From positions 1-62,179 of the forward strand of contig MPOS01000054.1 in the NCBI GenBank assembly GCA_001896555.1: a stretch of DNA of 62,179 bases. Direction: 5' to 3'. The position numbers were made by a program, and so were the translations under genes. The notes under the pieces were generated by a model. The model did not search any database. It was given only the letters and a program-made list of their open reading frames with translations, and was not told the DNA's origin. Below are positions 41,712-50,240 of the stretch, one piece after another. The number at the start of each line of letters is the position of its first letter. Position 1 is the stretch's first letter. This DNA is from Candidatus Phosphitivorax anaerolimi. GTDB lineage: Bacteria > Desulfobacterota > Desulfomonilia > UBA1062.

Positions 41712-42643
41712 TCGTCCTGGGTGATCTGGTTCATCCAGTCCTTGTACATGATGGAAAGGGTCATGTAGTCCTTCTCGTTGTCCACGTCCAGGGCGGCCCC
41801 TCCCACGGTCGTCTCCGCGATCTTGAACCGGGTGTTCAGAAGGCTTGAGACCAGGCGCTCCACCCGCTCCTTTGTCACGGGGAAGCTCACCAGGCGGGCG
41901 ATCCTCTCCATTCCCAGGCTTTCGAACCCTGCCGAGAGCTGGAGGAGCAGGTAGATGAGAAGCGCCTGGGCCAGGTTCTTCCTGCCGAACTTGACGATGG
42001 CGAAGATGGCCTTGATGATATTGACGAACTCTTTCTGATAGCGGTACTCGTATGCGTTGAGCACCAGATCGATGCTCTCCCTTAGGGCAAAGGGCCTGGC
42101 CATGTGAAGGTTGTTCTGCCGCAGGTTGCCGTCACGCATATGGAAGGTGGCCATCTTGATCCCGGGCCTGCCCTTCCTCGGCCCGAAGAGCTTGAGCACC
42201 TCTTCAGAGGTCGCCCCCGCAACATAGTCGTAGCGCTCCATGTCGCACTGGGAGAGAAACTGCTTGATCTCACGCACGGAGATGAGCGGGATGTCTCCGG
42301 AGAGAAACAGCACATACTTGTCCCGGTATTTTTGGATGGTCTCTTCCGAGCAGTACTCCCCCTGCCGGCACTCGGGAATTGTGCGGAGAAACCCCTCCCA
42401 GCCGTTTTCTGCAAGGCTGCGCTTCTGCTGCACGATATCCACGTCCAGATCGCCGATCACCTCCAAAAACTCCTCGCGGGGCCCTACGACCACGATCCGG
42501 CCTATGTCCTCGCACTTCAACACGACCTCCACGATGTGGCGGATGATGGGTTTGCCGGCCACGTCCAGAAGGGCCTTGTTCCTCTTGAACAGCCTTCGGG
42601 CGGCCTTCCCGTCCCCGGCGGTGATCACGGCGTCGATCTTCAT
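41696..42643 (-). CDS. MobA/GlmU-like nucleotidyltransferase
   Basis: A 315-residue NTP-transferase-fold protein. The N-terminus KIDAVITAGDGKAARR with RNKALLDVAGKPII corresponds to the GxGTRM...PK nucleotide-binding loop of sugar-phosphate nucleotidyltransferases, here changed to GDGKAARRLFKRNKAL. A metal-type aspartate appears in FLSGDIPLIS. The C-terminal 130 residues are helical and unassigned. Substrate unknown; molybdopterin or sugar transfer are family options. The start is uncertain: ATG 42643 or an in-frame TTG at 42658 with AGGGG farther upstream. A perfect TTGACA lies upstream (minus strand near 42676). It converges with the DUF2804 gene. Confidence 0.7.
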   Translation of the reverse strand: MKIDAVITAGDGKAARRLFKRNKALLDVAGKPIIRHIVEVVLKCEDIGRIVVVGPREEFLEVIGDLDVDIVQQKRSLAENGWEGFLRTIPECRQGEYCSEETIQKYRDKYVLFLSGDIPLISVREIKQFLSQCDMERYDYVAGATSEEVLKLFGPRKGRPGIKMATFHMRDGNLRQNNLHMARPFALRESIDLVLNAYEYRYQKEFVNIIKAIFAIVKFGRKNLAQALLIYLLLQLSAGFESLGMERIARLVSFPVTKERVERLVSSLLNTRFKIAETTVGGAALDVDNEKDYMTLSIMYKDWMNQITQDDHHLA

Positions 42644-42729
42644 AAGTTCACATGACAAAAAAATATTTCCCCTGTCAAGACATCAAAAGGGGTGCAGGTT
42701 CTGATTTGGAACTAGTGGGGGACAGGTTC

Positions 42730-43113
42730 TCATTTCGCCTTCGGATCGAGCAGCGATCTGAAGACCTGGATGAGATGCTCGCTCCTCAGGGGCTTTGCGA
42801 TGATCATGTCGGCGCCGCTCTTAAGCGCGGCATCAACGCTGTCCGCATCAGTCGCCATCCCGGAGAACATGACGACGGGGATGTGCCTGGTCCTCTCGTC
42901 TTCCTTCAGGCGCCTGCAGGTCTCGAACCCGTCGATGCCCGGCATGTCTACATCCAGGAGGATTGCATCCGGATGTTCGTCAAGGGCAGCCCTGATTCCA
43001 TCCATGCCGTTATATGCCGAGGAGAAGGAGCAATCGGGCATTTTTCTCTGAACGATGGCGTTGATGATGCTGTGGACCCCGGAGTCGTCGTCGATGATCA
43101 GAATCTTGTTCAT
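42730..43113 (-). CDS. stand-alone response-regulator receiver (CheY-like)
   Basis: A 127-residue single-domain receiver: acidic pocket DDD at 8-10, phospho-site aspartate in ILLDVDMPG (about residue 55), signalling Ser in MFSG and Lys in AKPL. It has no output domain, so it would act by protein contact. AAGGAG precedes the ATG. Close by is the HDOD protein with an orphan kinase H-box (38557-40206); the two could form a phosphorelay, but this is inference. Confidence 0.92.
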   Translation of the reverse strand: MNKILIIDDDSGVHSIINAIVQRKMPDCSFSSAYNGMDGIRAALDEHPDAILLDVDMPGIDGFETCRRLKEDERTRHIPVVMFSGMATDADSVDAALKSGADMIIAKPLRSEHLIQVFRSLLDPKAK

Positions 43114-43341
43114 GATTCTTCTCCTTCTTAAGCCACCGGCATGTTCACGCCCTGTGCGCTTGCACCTCTATCTTTATATGATCGTGCAATGCCGGATAAA
43201 CTTGAATATGGCAAAAAGCGGGCATATCCTTCCATCGGGCTTCGGCAGCGGGCGTCCATTGGTTCGTTTCCGGTGCACCGGCCCGGATGCGTTCAGGATC
43301 CGACGGCTGCCCGGTTGGGGAGAGAAATCTTCGATCAGTGC

Positions 43342-43371
43342 TTGACAGGTGCATCTGATTTCGGCTATATC
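43342..43371 (+). promoter_or_regulatory. sigma-70-type promoter of rplM-rpsI
   Basis: TTGACA (43342-43347), an 18-nt spacer and TATATC (43366-43371). It gives a short leader of about 27 nt before rplM. The rest of 43114-43341 shows nothing recognisable. Confidence 0.6.
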
Positions 43372-43404
43372 CGAGCCCTATTTATGGTTTAAGGAGTAAT
43401 GTCT

Positions 43405-43833
43405 ATGAGTACGTTCATCGCAAAGAAGGACGAGATCGAGAGAAACTGGGTGCTCGTCGATGCCAAGGACAAGGTGCTGGGCAGGCTTGCCGCAGACGTG
43501 GCATCCATCCTGAGGGGCAAGACGAAACCCACCTATACCCCGCACACCGATGTGGGGGATTTCGTGGTGATCATCAACGCGGAAAAGGTCATCCTCACCG
43601 GCAGAAAGATGGAGCAGAAGACCTACTACCGCCACAGCGGGTACATGGGCGGGCTCAAATCGCGCACCGCACGCCAGCTCATGGAGAAGAACCCCGAAGA
43701 GATCATCCGGCACGCGGTCAAGGGGATGCTCCCTAAGAACAGTCTCGGCAGGAGCATGTTCAAGAAGCTCAAGGTCTACGCTGGCGAAACCCATCCCCAT
43801 GAGGCCCAGAAGCCCAAAGAGATCAATCTGTAG
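43405..43833 (+). CDS. rplM: 50S ribosomal protein L13
   Basis: A 142-residue L13, the usual length. Diagnostic parts are [31 protein letters not shown] and [14 protein letters not shown]. Start ATG 43405 is chosen over ATG 43399 because AAGGAG is 8 nt from the former and too close to the latter. It is the first gene of the conserved rplM-rpsI pair with a clear promoter upstream. Confidence 0.97.
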   Translation: MSTFIAKKDEIERNWVLVDAKDKVLGRLAADVASILRGKTKPTYTPHTDVGDFVVIINAEKVILTGRKMEQKTYYRHSGYMGGLKSRTARQLMEKNPEEIIRHAVKGMLPKNSLGRSMFKKLKVYAGETHPHEAQKPKEINL

Positions 43834-43844
43834 AGGAACGACAT

Positions 43845-44240
43845 ATGGCAACAGAAAGAACCTACGCCACCGGCAGAAGGAAAAGCTCGACAGCCCGAGT
43901 CTGGATATCCATCGGCACGGGGGAGTTCACGGTCAACGGCAAACCGCTGGATGAGTACTTCGGGAGAGAGACGCTGGTCATGTCGGCCCAGCAGCCCTTC
44001 GATCTCACCGAGACGCGCGGTCAGTTCAACGTGTACGCAACCGTGAGAGGCGGCGGCATATCCGGTCAGGCAGGGGCGATCCGGCATGGCATTTCCCGGG
44101 CATTGTCAGAATTCGACGCGGAAAAGTATCGCCCCAAGCTCAAGGCCGCAGGCTTTCTCACGAGGGACCCGAGGATGGTCGAACGCAAAAAGTTCGGTCT
44201 CCACAAGGCCAGAAAGAGACCCCAGTTCTCCAAGAGGTAA
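43845..44240 (+). CDS. rpsI: 30S ribosomal protein S9
   Basis: A 131-residue S9 with [13 protein letters not shown] at the start, [19 protein letters not shown] in the middle and the basic C-terminal tail [16 protein letters not shown] that reaches the decoding centre. GAGGAACGACAT precedes the ATG. It is 11 nt after rplM and 5 nt before argC, so ribosomal and arginine-synthesis genes are on one transcript. Confidence 0.97.
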   Translation: MATERTYATGRRKSSTARVWISIGTGEFTVNGKPLDEYFGRETLVMSAQQPFDLTETRGQFNVYATVRGGGISGQAGAIRHGISRALSEFDAEKYRPKLKAAGFLTRDPRMVERKKFGLHKARKRPQFSKR

Positions 44241-44245
44241 CACCC

Positions 44246-45277
44246 TTGTCACTCTCCATAGGGATCCTGGGCGCCACGGGATACACCGGGGCAGAGCTCA
44301 TCCGGCTTCTGCACGGCCATCGTGACTCCAGGATCACCTACTGCTCCTCCCGCCAGTACAACGGAAAGAGGATCTCGGAAATCTTCCCCTTTCTCCAGGG
44401 GAGCTTCGACATCGAGCTGGAAGAATTCGACGAAGCAGCGATCAGCCGCCGGTGCGAAGTCGTGTTCAGCTGCCTGCCCCATGGGACCGGCATGGACTTC
44501 ATCTCGCGTATCGCCGACTCGGTACGGGTCATCGACTTGAGCGCCGATTTCCGCATCCGGGACCTTGAAACCTATCGCACGTGGTACGGGGAGCATACCG
44601 CTGTGGATCTCATGGAGAAAGCGGTCTACGGCCTGTGCGAGATATACCGCAAAGAGATCCGGGATGCCCGGCTGGTGGCGAACCCCGGGTGCTACCCCAC
44701 CAGCATCCTGCTCCCCCTCATCCCGCTCCTGAAAGAAGGCCTCATCGAGGCCGAGGGCATCATCGCCGACAGCAAGAGCGGGGTTTCGGGCGCAGGCAGG
44801 GGTTTGAGCCTGACAACCCATATCTGCGAGAGTGGAGAGTCGTTTTCGGCCTACAAGGTCGGACGCTCCCACCGCCATATCCCGGAAATGGAACAGGAGC
44901 TCACTAAGGCCGCCGGAAGGGGCGTGAACATCGAGTTCACCCCGCATCTGATCCCCATCACCCGGGGCATGCTCTCTACGATCTATGTCAAGGCCCTCTC
45001 CGACGAGGCCACGCTCAAGGACCGCCTCCGCTCGTATTACGAGGGCTCCCGGTTCGTTCACGTCCTGAAGAGCGGCTTCCCCTCCACCAAGGATGTCCGG
45101 GGGACCAACAACTGCCTGATTGGGCTGACCGTCAACGCCGCGACGAGCCGGGCCGTGATCGTCAGCGTCATCGACAACCTCACGAAGGGGGCATCAGGGC
45201 AGGCGATCCAGAACATGAACCTCATGTTCGGCCTCCCGGAGTCCGAAGGGATTGACTCCCTGCCGCTGTTTCCGTAA
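44246..45277 (+). CDS. argC: N-acetyl-gamma-glutamyl-phosphate reductase
   Basis: A 343-residue enzyme for the third step of arginine synthesis, reducing N-acetylglutamyl phosphate with NADPH. The Rossmann motif GATGYTGAELIRLL is at residues 9-22 and the catalytic cysteine lies in NPGCYPTS (about residue 150). TTG 44246 is the start, with AGAGG about 8 nt upstream. It follows rpsI by only 5 nt, a compact link between translation and amino-acid supply. Confidence 0.95.
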   Translation: MSLSIGILGATGYTGAELIRLLHGHRDSRITYCSSRQYNGKRISEIFPFLQGSFDIELEEFDEAAISRRCEVVFSCLPHGTGMDFISRIADSVRVIDLSADFRIRDLETYRTWYGEHTAVDLMEKAVYGLCEIYRKEIRDARLVANPGCYPTSILLPLIPLLKEGLIEAEGIIADSKSGVSGAGRGLSLTTHICESGESFSAYKVGRSHRHIPEMEQELTKAAGRGVNIEFTPHLIPITRGMLSTIYVKALSDEATLKDRLRSYYEGSRFVHVLKSGFPSTKDVRGTNNCLIGLTVNAATSRAVIVSVIDNLTKGASGQAIQNMNLMFGLPESEGIDSLPLFP

Positions 45278-45295
45278 TCTTAGCAAAAGAATCCA

Positions 45296-45318
45296 GAAGA
45301 ACAGGACATATGTTCTTC
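45296..45318 (+). promoter_or_regulatory. hairpin beside the ribosome site of the MEMO1-like gene
   Basis: GAAGAAC (45296-45302) and GTTCTTC (45312-45318) form a perfect 7-bp stem with a 9-nt loop. The Shine-Dalgarno AGGAGG begins at the next base. This may set translation level of the downstream gene or mark an mRNA boundary after argC. Confidence 0.4.
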
Positions 45319-45332
45319 AGGAGGAATTGCTC

Positions 45333-46157
45333 ATGAAGGCATATATCAGAAAGCCGGTCATTGCCGGGAGCTGGTATCCCGGCAATCCCGAGGTCCTGAA
45401 GCAGAACATCGACGATTTTCTTAAGCAGGCGGTCATCGCAGAGATTCCGCGGAAACCCGTCGCCATCATCAGTCCCCATGCTGGATACCAGTATTCCGGT
45501 CAGGTGGCGGCATACGCCTACAAGGCGATCGCCGGGCATGCGTATTCCACAGTGGTGGTCATCAGCCCTTCGCACCGGATGTATCTGCCTTTTGTCTCGG
45601 TCTGGAAGTCGGGCGCCTTCGAGACTCCCCTGGGTGCGCTTGAGGTGGACGAGGCCTTCTGTGAAAAGCTGATGGCCGCATCCGGGGTGTTCACGGACGA
45701 CACACGGCCTCACGTTTCTGAACACGCCCTGGAGATACAGCTGCCCTTTCTCCAAGTCGTGCTCGGGAATTTCAGGCTCTGCCCGCTGATCATGGGCCTT
45801 CAGGAGCCCGATGCATGCCGGGAGCTTGCCCGCGCCCTGCACCGCTCGATCGACGATCCCGACGACGTCCTCATTGTGGCGAGCTCGGACCTGTCGCACT
45901 TCCACCCCGCCTCCAGGGCTGAGGCCATGGATGCCCGGGTGGCCCAGGCTGTCGAACGCTTCGATGTCGACGGGCTGTCCAGGGACCTGGAGCGGTCCGA
46001 GTGCGAGGCGTGCGGTGGCGGCCCCATCCTCTCGGCCCTCATGTATGCACAGGCCCTGTCGCGTACCAATTCCCGGGTTCTGAAGTACGCCCATTCCGGC
46101 CATATCACCGGAGATAATTTATCGGTTGTGGGCTACCTTTCAGCCGTGATCTGGTAA
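45333..46157 (+). CDS. amrB: AmmeMemoRadiSam system protein B (MEMO1 family)
   Basis: A 274-residue MEMO1-family protein, recognised by PAVAGSWYP-like [43 protein letters not shown] and DARVAQAVE with a late CGGGPI. Metal-type histidines fall in the HAGY, PSH and LSHF motifs. It resembles dioxygenases of the LigB fold; its bacterial function is not settled, and it usually occurs with AMMECR1 and a radical SAM enzyme, both absent here. AGGAGG precedes ATG 45333. Confidence 0.9.
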   Translation: MKAYIRKPVIAGSWYPGNPEVLKQNIDDFLKQAVIAEIPRKPVAIISPHAGYQYSGQVAAYAYKAIAGHAYSTVVVISPSHRMYLPFVSVWKSGAFETPLGALEVDEAFCEKLMAASGVFTDDTRPHVSEHALEIQLPFLQVVLGNFRLCPLIMGLQEPDACRELARALHRSIDDPDDVLIVASSDLSHFHPASRAEAMDARVAQAVERFDVDGLSRDLERSECEACGGGPILSALMYAQALSRTNSRVLKYAHSGHITGDNLSVVGYLSAVIW

Positions 46158-46186
46158 GTCCGGCCAAGGACACCGTCTTCCACGCC

Positions 46187-46199
46187 TGGACACTGTCCA
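46187..46199. promoter_or_regulatory. 13-bp palindrome upstream of the CoA transferase
   Basis: TGGACA-C-TGTCCA is a perfect 6-1-6 inverted repeat about 140 nt before the CoA-transferase start and 30 nt after the MEMO1-like gene. It is a possible operator. Confidence 0.3.
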
Positions 46200-46341
46200 A
46201 GTGACCGATTCCAGGCAGAGAACCGCTCCCCATGCAAGCCCCCTCTTGACAAAGGGGAAAAGAATGAAGCAACCAATGAGGCAAAAGGAAGGCAGCGTCC
46301 ATCACTATCCCGGTATACCAGACATGCAACAGGAGGAATCC

Positions 46342-48348
46342 ATGTCACCAAGAAGCGGCAATATTCACCCGATGCTCTCCGCCCTGCCGCCCTCACGGAT
46401 GCGCAGAGGCAAGATCGTGTCCGCCGAGGATGCGGTCCGGGCCATCCGGGACGGAGATACCGTGGCCACCGGAGGCTTCGTGAGCATCGGGGTCCCCGAG
46501 GAGATCCTGATCAAGATCGAGGAATGTTACCTTGCGACCGGCAAACCCCGGAACCTGACCCTGGTATATGCAGCCGGCCAGGGAGACGGCAGGGAGCGGG
46601 GGCTCAACCACTTCGGGCACGAAGGCCTCGTCAAACAGGTGATCGGGGGCCACTGGGGCCTCGCGCCCAAGCTCGGAAGACTGGCCATCGAAAACAAGAT
46701 CGAGGCCTACAACCTTCCCCAGGGTGTGATCTCCCACATGTTCCGGGACATCGCAGCCCGCAAGCCCCGCACGCTCACGACCAACGGCATGTGGACCTAT
46801 GTGGACCCCCGGTTCGGCGGGGGTAAGCTCAACGAAATCACCCGCGAAGACCTGGTGGAGATGGTGAGCTTTGACGGCACAGACTATCTCGCCTACAAGA
46901 CCTTCCCCATCAACGTGGCCATCCTGCGCGGCACCACCGCCGATACCGAGGGCAACATCACCATGGAAAAAGAGGCCCTGACCCAGGATGCACTCTCGAT
47001 CGCCATGGCGGCCAAGAACTCGGGCGGGTTTGTCATCGTCCAGGTGGAGCGGATCGCTGACCGTGGCTCGCTCAACGCGCGGCAGGTCAAGATCCCGGGC
47101 ATCCTGGTCGACTGCGTAGTCCTCTCGCGGCCCGAGAACCACTGGCAGACCTTCGATGTCCAGTACAACCCCTATTACAGCGGCGAGATCCGGGTGCCCA
47201 TGGATTCGCTCCCGGTCATGGACACCTGCGCGCGCAAGATCATCGCCCGCAGGGCCGCCTTCGAGCTCAAGGGCAACAGCGTCATCAACCTGGGCATCGG
47301 CATGCCCGAGGGCATATCAAGCGTGGCGCATGAAGAGAAAATCCTCGAATACATCACGCTCACCGCAGAGCCCGGGATCATAGGCGGGCTGCCGGCAGGG
47401 GGATTGAGCTTCGGCGCAGCGGCGAACGCTGACTGCATCATCGACCAGCCCTACCAGTTCGACTTCTACGGAGGCGGAGGCCTTGACTGCTGCTTCCTCG
47501 GCCTTGCACAGGCCGACGCGCAGGGCAATCTGAACGTGAGCAGGTTCGGCAGCAGGCTGGCAGGCGCAGGGGGGTTCATCGACATCAGCCAGAATGCCCG
47601 GAAGGTGGTGTTCATGGGTACCTTCACCACAGACGGCCTGAAGGTTTCGGTCAAAGACGGGCTGCTGAAGATCCGATGCGAGGGCGCCCAGAAAAAATTT
47701 CTCCAGAATGTGGAACAGGTCACCTTCAGCGGCCGCTACGCGGTCATGAGGGGCCAGCCGGTCTCCTATGTCACCGAACGCTGCGTCTTTACGCTCACAG
47801 AAGACGGCATGGAACTCGTAGAGGTGGCCCCGGGCGTCGACATCGAGCGGGACATCCTGGCTCATATGGAGTTCATCCCGGTGATGAAGAAGCCGCCCAG
47901 GCTCATGGACCCCAGGATATTCAGGGAAGGCCCCATGAACCTCAAGGAAGACATCTTCGGCCTCTCGCTCCGGGAGCGCCTCACCTTCGATCCGGATGAG
48001 GAACTCTTTTTCGTCAACTTCGAGGGCTACAAGATAAGAACAAAGGAAGACATCCGCGAGGTGGAAGAGGCAGTCTCGGAGATTCTCTCCCCTCTAGGGA
48101 AAAAGACCTATACCATCGTGAACTACGACAACTTCGACATCCTGCCCGAACTGGTGGACGAATACACCGACATGGTCAAGCGGCTCGTGGACAAGTTTTA
48201 CACGGGTGTCACGCGCTATACCACCAACACCTTCCTGCGGATGAAGCTGGGGGACGCCCTGAAGGAGCGCAAGCTCGCCCCCCACATCTATGAAACGCGG
48301 CAGGAGGCGAGGAGCGCCCTCAATCACGGGGGTATGACACCGCCGTAG
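46342..48348 (+). CDS. acyl-CoA:acetate/3-ketoacid CoA transferase (YdiF type) with C-terminal extension
   Basis: A 668-residue fused alpha-beta CoA transferase of family I. The alpha half begins [22 protein letters not shown]; the beta half has the catalytic glutamate in [22 protein letters not shown], then [15 protein letters not shown]. The YdiF-like body ends near IFREGPMNL (about residue 535). About 130 further residues ([46 protein letters not shown]) form an extra domain of STAS-like pattern. AGGAGG precedes ATG 46342. It would move CoA between acids, for example in short-chain fatty-acid or aromatic degradation. Confidence 0.9.
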   Translation: MSPRSGNIHPMLSALPPSRMRRGKIVSAEDAVRAIRDGDTVATGGFVSIGVPEEILIKIEECYLATGKPRNLTLVYAAGQGDGRERGLNHFGHEGLVKQVIGGHWGLAPKLGRLAIENKIEAYNLPQGVISHMFRDIAARKPRTLTTNGMWTYVDPRFGGGKLNEITREDLVEMVSFDGTDYLAYKTFPINVAILRGTTADTEGNITMEKEALTQDALSIAMAAKNSGGFVIVQVERIADRGSLNARQVKIPGILVDCVVLSRPENHWQTFDVQYNPYYSGEIRVPMDSLPVMDTCARKIIARRAAFELKGNSVINLGIGMPEGISSVAHEEKILEYITLTAEPGIIGGLPAGGLSFGAAANADCIIDQPYQFDFYGGGGLDCCFLGLAQADAQGNLNVSRFGSRLAGAGGFIDISQNARKVVFMGTFTTDGLKVSVKDGLLKIRCEGAQKKFLQNVEQVTFSGRYAVMRGQPVSYVTERCVFTLTEDGMELVEVAPGVDIERDILAHMEFIPVMKKPPRLMDPRIFREGPMNLKEDIFGLSLRERLTFDPDEELFFVNFEGYKIRTKEDIREVEEAVSEILSPLGKKTYTIVNYDNFDILPELVDEYTDMVKRLVDKFYTGVTRYTTNTFLRMKLGDALKERKLAPHIYETRQEARSALNHGGMTPP

Positions 48349-48367
48349 CCCTTTTCTAAGGCAACCA

Positions 48368-48405
48368 GGGAGTATGGGGAGAAACCCCGTCCTCCCCATA
48401 CTCCC
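48368..48405. repeat. perfect 14-bp hairpin between convergent genes
   Basis: GGGAGTATGGGGAG (48368-48381) and CTCCCCATACTCCC (48392-48405) pair perfectly around a 10-nt loop. It lies between the CoA transferase (plus) and the ABM-type gene (minus). No T-run follows on either strand, but such a strong GC-rich hairpin could block or stabilise both 3' ends. Confidence 0.75.
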
Positions 48406-48440
48406 GCTCAACCAGGGGGAGAGTGAGGGTCCTCCCTCCA

Positions 48441-48746
48441 TCAGCCTCGGGGACTGATGGAGACGAAATCCTCGTAGATCTCGATGGAAGGCTCTCCATC
48501 GAGCAGCGGGGCTATCTTCCCGAAGAACTCCGCGAAGTGAGGGGTTACCCCGTGCGCCTTGAAGGCGTCCTTATCGCGGTACTTCTCGTAGAAGAGAAAT
48601 TTCCCCGGCTCCTTGCGGCCGCGGTGCACCGCATAGACCAAGGTGCCCTCCTCGGCCTGCACCTCTGTCACCAGAGCCCCGATCGCCTCTTCCATCTCCT
48701 TTTCCCTGCCCTGAGCAGCCTTCATGACCGCAACAACGGTAAGCAT
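48441..48746 (-). CDS. antibiotic-biosynthesis-monooxygenase (ABM) domain protein, quinol-monooxygenase-like
   Basis: A 101-residue ferredoxin-like protein: MLTVVAVMKAAQGREKEMEEAI, LVYAVHRGRKEPGKFLFYEKYRDKDAFKAHGVTPHF and a final beta strand. This is the YgiN/ABM layout, including the conserved FYE-Y segment and a His in the HxxxPHF helix. Members act without cofactor on quinols or as haem-degrading or orphan proteins. GAGGAG precedes ATG 48746. The following 48810-49043 carries no gene. Confidence 0.85.
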   Translation of the reverse strand: MLTVVAVMKAAQGREKEMEEAIGALVTEVQAEEGTLVYAVHRGRKEPGKFLFYEKYRDKDAFKAHGVTPHFAEFFGKIAPLLDGEPSIEIYEDFVSISPRG

Positions 48747-48809
48747 TCCATTCCTCCTCGCCATACATGGGTTTTTTCGCATTATACCAGGCATGAGAGA
48801 TGCCGGCAC

Positions 48810-49043
48810 CCGGAAACTTGTGATAATCGCCGGCCCATGGTCTTTATGAACCTCACCTTGAATTGTGACACCCGTCCTGCACTATTTCTTATGGAGGTAC
48901 TCTGTGGGCCGTTTCCATGCACACCTGCATTTCATGGCATCTGCAATCTCTCCCATTGACCGCCATCTTCCCGGATTGACGGCAACCGCCGAAGGCAGCC
49001 GGATCACGAGAGGGACCACTTCTGCATAGGAGGCACACGGGGC
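48810..49043. other. intergenic stretch, nothing recognised
   Basis: No gene or strong promoter was found between the ABM-type gene and the pyruvyl-transferase-like gene, which diverge from here. Both are expected to have promoters in this region. Confidence 0.3.
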
Positions 49044-50186
49044 ATGACAGACCTTAACGAGCGAACCTATCGCATCGGCATATCGGGCTCCTACGGCGGC
49101 CTCAACATGGGAGACGAGGCCATCTTGGAGTGCATCATAAACCAGCTCAGAAAATCCGTTCCTGTGAACATCACCGTGTTCTCGCGAGACCCCGGCGATA
49201 CCATCCGGCGATATCCCTTCTTACGGGCGGTCCCGGTCAGGGACATGACAAAGAGCGAAGTGGCCGAGGAAGTCAGGAACCTCGATCTCTTCCTCCTGGG
49301 CGGCGGAGGCATCCTTTTCGATCAGGAGGCCAAGACCTTTCTCCGGGAAGTCTTGGTGGCCCACGAGCTCGAGGTGCCTGTCATGGTATATGCCGTGAGC
49401 GCAGGCCCTCTGAAAGACCGCTCCACCCAGAACATGGTGCAAGACGCGCTGAACCGGGCCGTGGCGGTGACCGTCAGGGAGCGCGGGGCCAAAAGGATTC
49501 TGGAAGAGGCCGGGGTGGAAAAAGAGATCGTTGTCACCGCAGATCCTGCTCTGCTTCTCACACCACAGCCCATCGACGGCGGGACCCTCGCAGAAGAACA
49601 CATGAGCGGGAAGCACATCCTGGTAGGCATGTCGGTCCGGGAACCGGGCCCGGCCGCCCCGGATATGGATCCGGATTTTTACCATTCGCTTCTGGCCAAT
49701 GCCGCTGATTTCATCATCGACCGGTTCGACGCCAATATCGTGTTCGTTCCCATGGAGCGGGGAAAGCAGGATATGCAGCACTCCCATGCGGTTATCTCCA
49801 AGACGCTCAGACCCCAGCGATGCTCCGTGCTCAGGGAGGAGTATACCCCGGGTCAGCTGCTGGAGATCATGCAGCATTTCGATTTCGCCGTGGGGATGCG
49901 CCTGCACTTCCTGATCTTCGCGGCATTGCAGGGGGTCCCCTTCCTGGGGCTCCCCTATTCGTCGAAGGTACTGAATTTCCTCAAGGACCTTCAGATGGAA
50001 ACCCCTCCCCTGAATCTGGTGAACGCCGGAAGGCTGATCGCCTACATCGACCACTTCTGGGACACCAAAGAAGAGCTCCGGAATCATATCAGGGGGATGA
50101 TCCCGGAGATGAAGAAACGCGCCCTCATGACCAACGAGATTGCGGTCCGGCTTCTCAAGGAGGGGCAGGGCATGAAAATAGCCTGA
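49044..50186 (+). CDS. polysaccharide pyruvyl transferase family protein (CsaB-like)
   Basis: A 380-residue protein with two Rossmann-like halves. GISGSYGGLNMGDEAIL starts the family fold; LLGGGGILFD, a conserved RERGAKRIL, TADPALLL and MRLHFLIFAALQGVPFLGLPYSSKV follow. CsaB-type enzymes add ketal-linked pyruvate from phosphoenolpyruvate to cell-wall or capsule sugars, anchoring S-layer proteins in some bacteria. GGAGG lies 10 nt before the ATG. The next gene, an FAD oxidoreductase, begins 54 nt later. The acceptor sugar is unknown. Confidence 0.88.
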   Translation: MTDLNERTYRIGISGSYGGLNMGDEAILECIINQLRKSVPVNITVFSRDPGDTIRRYPFLRAVPVRDMTKSEVAEEVRNLDLFLLGGGGILFDQEAKTFLREVLVAHELEVPVMVYAVSAGPLKDRSTQNMVQDALNRAVAVTVRERGAKRILEEAGVEKEIVVTADPALLLTPQPIDGGTLAEEHMSGKHILVGMSVREPGPAAPDMDPDFYHSLLANAADFIIDRFDANIVFVPMERGKQDMQHSHAVISKTLRPQRCSVLREEYTPGQLLEIMQHFDFAVGMRLHFLIFAALQGVPFLGLPYSSKVLNFLKDLQMETPPLNLVNAGRLIAYIDHFWDTKEELRNHIRGMIPEMKKRALMTNEIAVRLLKEGQGMKIA

Positions 50187-50240
50187 ATACTCCGGAGTGA
50201 ACCCGGTGAAAGAGCTTGTGAAAAATCAAGAGGGTGCCCC

